From: JBLUOA01 sp048060095
Lineage (GTDB): Bacteria > Pseudomonadota > Alphaproteobacteria > Rhodobacterales > Rhodobacteraceae
Assembly: GCF_048060095.1 (NCBI RefSeq)
Contig: NZ_JBLUOA010000002.1
Coordinates: 124,001 to 188,000, forward strand
Length of the DNA: 64,000 nucleotides
Direction of reading: 5' to 3'
This document shows, in pieces, positions 61,650 through 64,000 of the stretch. The notes under the pieces are model-generated. The model saw only the letters and a program-made list of their open reading frames with translations. It had not been told where the DNA came from and did not search any database. How positions within the stretch are numbered: position 1 is the first letter of the stretch; the number at the start of each line of letters is the position of its first letter. A program made the translations under genes and the position numbers.

Positions 61650-62183
61650 TAAAACCACGTGAGCAATTCCCCGTTTACGGTGATGAAAATGCCAGAACCT
61701 AAATGTCGCCAAGGTTGTCTTGCCGCCTATACACCGCCTAAACATCAAAACCCGGTCTTACCAAAGAAGTGTTCAAATCGACTCTCATTCAACCAACCCG
61801 AACCAGAGGCAAACCGAACACTGATGACAGCCTAAAGATCAAACTTTGATGGCAGCACAAGCCTGCACGACAAGCCACCTAAAACAAGATTACTGCAATA
61901 CTTCGGGCATGCTGAAATCCGCATGATTATCTATATAAATTTTTGAAATTAATTGTATTTTCTGTTGCGCGGCCAATGTTGTTCTCGTATGGATTGATTT
62001 GTGGTTGAACACCATGATCGCCACCATTGAGACGTCTTGATGACCAAGGCTGCAAAGCCAGTCAGAAAGCATGACTGCAGCGCATACGCTGCTCTCTGGT
62101 TCCCCAAATGTAGATCCGTCGGCGTCCAGCTGGACAACGCTCCGGCTCTTGAGCATTGGCCCCGACACCATGAGGACCACATC
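61650..62183. other. AT-rich non-coding island segment
   Basis: 534 bp between the Res gene and the HTH gene. It is markedly AT-rich around 61920-61975 (CTATATAAATTTTTGAAATT), which could hold the HTH promoter. A 96-codon minus-strand frame (61890-62180) shows no ribosome site or family signature. No repeats, RNA gene or integrase remnant recognised. Confidence 0.45.
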
Positions 62184-62375
62184 ATGACATCGAAAACTGA
62201 AAATCTTCCCCTCCTGCTAAACGTGCAGCAAGTCGCGGCATTGCTTGGCTGCCACAAGAACACGATCTGGAATCGTGTTCGCACTGGGTCCATCCCGAGC
62301 CCCATCAAATGGGAAGGCAAGACTGTTTGGAAGCTGAAGGAGATCGAGGTCTTCGTCGACCAACTCGCCGCGTAA
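62184..62375 (+). CDS. AlpA/excisionase-like helix-turn-helix protein
   Basis: A 63-residue protein consisting almost entirely of a MerR/AlpA-type helix-turn-helix (LLNVQQVAALLGCHKNTIWN, then WKLKEIEVFVDQLAA). Such small proteins act as recombination directionality factors or regulators in tRNA-integrated islands; its place between the R-M genes and the tRNA att end fits the first role, although no integrase is present. The ATG at 62184 has AGGA 8 nt upstream. An upstream in-frame extension (from 62037) is not family-like. Confidence 0.75.
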   Translation: MTSKTENLPLLLNVQQVAALLGCHKNTIWNRVRTGSIPSPIKWEGKTVWKLKEIEVFVDQLAA

Positions 62376-62381
62376 GTGGCA

Positions 62382-62430
62382 TGCCAATTGGCAGGCTGCG
62401 CAGCAGCCTGTCGGCTGACGCTTTTCTTTT
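62382..62430 (+). terminator. Palindrome and hairpin downstream of the HTH gene
   Basis: A perfect 12-bp palindrome TGCCAATTGGCA (62382-62393) is followed by an 8-bp GC stem CAGGCTGC/GCAGCCTG with a 3-nt loop (62392-62410), and a T-rich tract TTTTCTTTT after 11 nt. It may terminate the HTH transcript; the gap before the T tract weakens that. The palindrome, 58 bp from the att core, could also be a directionality-factor site. Confidence 0.4.
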
Positions 62431-62450
62431 CAGCATCTTACGAAGAATGA

Positions 62451-62464
62451 TGGTGCGGTCGAGA
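62451..62464 (+). repeat. Right attachment site core within tRNA-Leu (attR)
   Basis: The 14 bases TGGTGCGGTCGAGA (plus strand) form the 3' terminus of the tRNA-Leu gene and recur exactly at 54531-54544. The tRNA is complete, so integration restored its 3' end. Confidence 0.75.
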
Positions 62465-62537
62465 AGACTCGAACTTCCACGGGTGTTACCCCACAGCGAC
62501 CTCAACGCTGCGCGTCTACCAATTCCGCCACGACCGC
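62451..62537 (-). tRNA. tRNA-Leu (anticodon GAG)
   Basis: 87 nt including encoded CCA. The acceptor stem GCGGTCG/CGACCGC, short D stem GCG/CGC, anticodon stem CAGCG/CGCTG with loop TTGAGGT (anticodon GAG), long class II variable arm (GGGGTAACACCC) and T arm with TTCGAGT all pair. It reads CUC/CUU leucine codons. Its 3' end is the integration site of the adjacent island. Confidence 0.96.
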
Positions 62538-62664
62538 ACGTGATCAGGTAGGCTCGCGCCGTATAGCAATGGGTTTGGGGGATGTGAAGAGGGTTTTTTT
62601 TCCCCGAAATCGCAATTCGCGTTCGGCGGGGTGGTCGGGGGGCGTTTTGGCCCCCCGATCCGCT

Positions 62665-64000
62665 TTATTGATCGACAGAGAATGTCGGCAGCGTCGTCAC
62701 CGGTTGCACCGCTTCGGGCGACGGAATCGCCGCTTGATCGCCCTGCCCGTTCATCTGAAACGCAGCTTTGCGGATCAGCGATGTGCGGTCCGGGTTGCCC
62801 GGCGCGAACACCGATGTTCCGCCGTTTTCCAGCGCGTCAAATCCGACCTGATACCAGGCCAGCGCCAGATCCGGGCGGGTCGATGTGCCGAAGCCTTGGG
62901 TCAGGTGATGGCCCATCAATTCGCCGTAAGCCTGTTCGCCAAGCACCGTCAGCAAAAGGGCCGATCCCAGCGTGACATCCATATTATCCGTGCGATAGCC
63001 GACGGACAGGCAGATCTTCGCGGTGCCGGATAGCTGCGCCGGCGACATGCCGGTCGACAGGATAAAGCCGCTGACGTCCTGCATGACCTCGGTATGCGGT
63101 TTCAGCGACAGCGCCGCGACGTGGTCTTTCATCGCCGGGCCGAACGCTTCGCATTGGGTGGCGATGTCAGCGCTGGTCGCGCCCTGGACGTTTGAGGCGA
63201 GCTGTTCGCCTTCGGCAATCGCGTAGGTGCGTGCAAGGCAGAACTGTTCGTTCAACGCGAAAGACGGGTCGGACATCGACGCCTCTGTCACGAATCCGCC
63301 ATTGCTGTTGGTCAGCAGGCTGACCTGATTGCAATGCGAGGCGAGCGACACCTGCGCGCTGTCCCCGGCAAGGAAGTTCGGCAGTGCGGCGAACGTGGTC
63401 GCGCTGTCATCCGTCGCGACTGCGTCACCGCCTTCCGGGTCGGCTTTCAGCGCGAGCACGCCCTCTTCAGATCCTTCCGGGTCGCCATTCGGCAGCACTT
63501 TGCCGCCCTGAACCGGCGCGGTTGCGGTCGTAATGCCCGCAGCCTCATCCCGATAAAGATGCAGCAAACCACGCGAACCGTTCGGGTTTGATGCTATTTG
63601 CTGCGACGTCGTTATCCCGCCGGAAATGGCGCGATGATAGCTTCCGACAAGGAATTGACGCTCATACTCCGTCAACTGCCCGGTCGCGGGATAGCCCATG
63701 AAAACCTGATAATTCGACGCAGCCGCACGGGTCCGACGACCAAACACGCCGTCGGGCGAACCAGCCGGGAAGCCAAAGTAATTGAGCGATGTTTGCACTT
63801 CGCGATTTTGCTGCCGCTGGGCGGAACTGACGCGCGGCGCGGTGCGGCGCACGGTCGTCCGGCGATTCTGCTGTGCGCGGTTGCGGTTGCCTTCGTTCAC
63901 GATGGCGCCGCCAATGATCCCGCCGATGATGCCGCCGACGATATCGCCGCCATCAGCCGCGACGCGACCCGCCGGTGTCACGGCCAGTGTTGCGGCGATG
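62665..64000 (-). CDS. Peptidoglycan-binding-domain protein, exported (5' end off window)
   Basis: The frame is open to the right edge, so the true start is outside; the first visible residues (IAATLAVTPAGRVAADGGD) look like the end of a signal peptide. A Gly-rich zipper-like stretch (GGIIGGIIGGAI) is followed by a basic Arg/Gln-rich linker and a peptidoglycan-binding type 1 domain (EVQTSLNYFGFPAGSPDGVF, near 60 residues in). The remaining 300 residues (SHCNQVSLLTNSNGGFVTEA; LGEQAYGELMGHHLTQGFG) match no family I can name. It is likely periplasmic. A 9-bp hairpin lies just beyond the stop. Confidence 0.75.
   Translation of the reverse strand, partial: IAATLAVTPAGRVAADGGDIVGGIIGGIIGGAIVNEGNRNRAQQNRRTTVRRTAPRVSSAQRQQNREVQTSLNYFGFPAGSPDGVFGRRTRAAASNYQVFMGYPATGQLTEYERQFLVGSYHRAISGGITTSQQIASNPNGSRGLLHLYRDEAAGITTATAPVQGGKVLPNGDPEGSEEGVLALKADPEGGDAVATDDSATTFAALPNFLAGDSAQVSLASHCNQVSLLTNSNGGFVTEASMSDPSFALNEQFCLARTYAIAEGEQLASNVQGATSADIATQCEAFGPAMKDHVAALSLKPHTEVMQDVSGFILSTGMSPAQLSGTAKICLSVGYRTDNMDVTLGSALLLTVLGEQAYGELMGHHLTQGFGTSTRPDLALAWYQVGFDALENGGTSVFAPGNPDRTSLIRKAAFQMNGQGDQAAIPSPEAVQPVTTLPTFSVDQ

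Larger units (their letters stand above)
54531..62464. mobile_element. Integrase-less genomic island in tRNA-Leu carrying a type III-like R-M system
   Basis: About 7.9 kb between the 14-bp att-like repeat and the 3' end of the intact tRNA-Leu. The tRNA is on the minus strand, so its 3' end faces the island, as expected for integration by a tRNA-directed tyrosine recombinase. Contents: three small unknown genes, Mod, Res and an AlpA-like helix-turn-helix gene beside the tRNA. The non-coding margins are AT-richer than the rest of the window. No integrase gene is visible, so the element is decayed or relies on an integrase elsewhere. Confidence 0.65.

Noticed and set aside
61890..62180. 96-codon minus-strand frame between res and the HTH gene
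   Set aside because: No ribosome site or family signature; crosses the most AT-rich stretch.
62635..62658. 9-bp GC hairpin just after the peptidoglycan-binding-domain gene
   Set aside because: Strong stem with a 6-nt loop, but no T tract on the minus strand where it would be needed, so not called a terminator.
1..64000. CRISPR array or insertion sequence
   Set aside because: No regularly spaced repeats and no transposase-like frame were seen anywhere in the window.

Overview
The window is a GC-rich bacterial chromosome segment. The gene content points to an alphaproteobacterium, most likely Rhodobacterales (Roseobacter-like): a tamA-tamB pair, a TAXI-type TRAP transporter with a fused DctQM permease and a companion universal stress protein, class III aminotransferases, a HutC-type GntR regulator and a compact type VI secretion (T6SS) locus. 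The assignment rests on gene content and protein character alone.

Layout. (1) 1-14.1 kb, housekeeping and transport: tamB (3' end lies off the left edge), tamA, a YadGH-like ABC-2 exporter, uspA, the fused TRAP permease and its TAXI binding protein on the minus strand. A plus-strand class III aminotransferase and a convergent GabT-like aminotransferase follow. (2) 14.3-15.1 kb: a family 25 glycosyltransferase. (3) 15.5-47.6 kb, a complete T6SS. vgrG is on the plus strand. The structural operon tssA-B-C-hcp-E-F-G-tagH-tssJ-K-L-M-tagF is on the minus strand, with the kinase ppkA upstream. Divergently on the plus strand lie clpV (tssH), a DUF2169 protein, a catalytically dead ketosynthase-like protein, a PAAR-like (DUF4150) effector and a probable immunity protein. 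Facing these on the minus strand is an accessory operon: phosphatase pppA, a membrane-anchored M15 peptidase, a TssM-like protein without its NTPase domain, a DUF6484 protein and a truncated TIGR02270-like remnant. ppkA, pppA and tagH together supply a threonine-phosphorylation control circuit.

(4) 47.7-53.6 kb, plus strand: an envelope locus with an OmpA-domain protein, a small proline/alanine-rich lipoprotein, two secreted caspase-like (C14) proteins with Sel1 repeats and an exported protein of unknown function. (5) 53.6-54.4 kb: an orphan HutC-type repressor with a candidate operator. (6) 54.5-62.5 kb, an apparent genomic island. It is bounded by a 14-bp direct repeat of the 3' end of tRNA-Leu(GAG) and carries three small unknown genes, a type III-like restriction-modification pair (Mod and Res) and an AlpA-like helix-turn-helix gene. 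No integrase is visible. (7) 62.5-64 kb: the intact tRNA-Leu and an exported peptidoglycan-binding-domain protein whose 5' end lies off the right edge.

The main points for a second look are the low-GC effector/immunity pair with its truncated neighbour, the integrase-less R-M island in tRNA-Leu, the NTPase-less TssM-like protein with a DotU-like head, the ketosynthase pseudoenzyme next to the effector, and the caspase/OmpA/lipoprotein locus. All GC statements are by eye. No homology search could be run.
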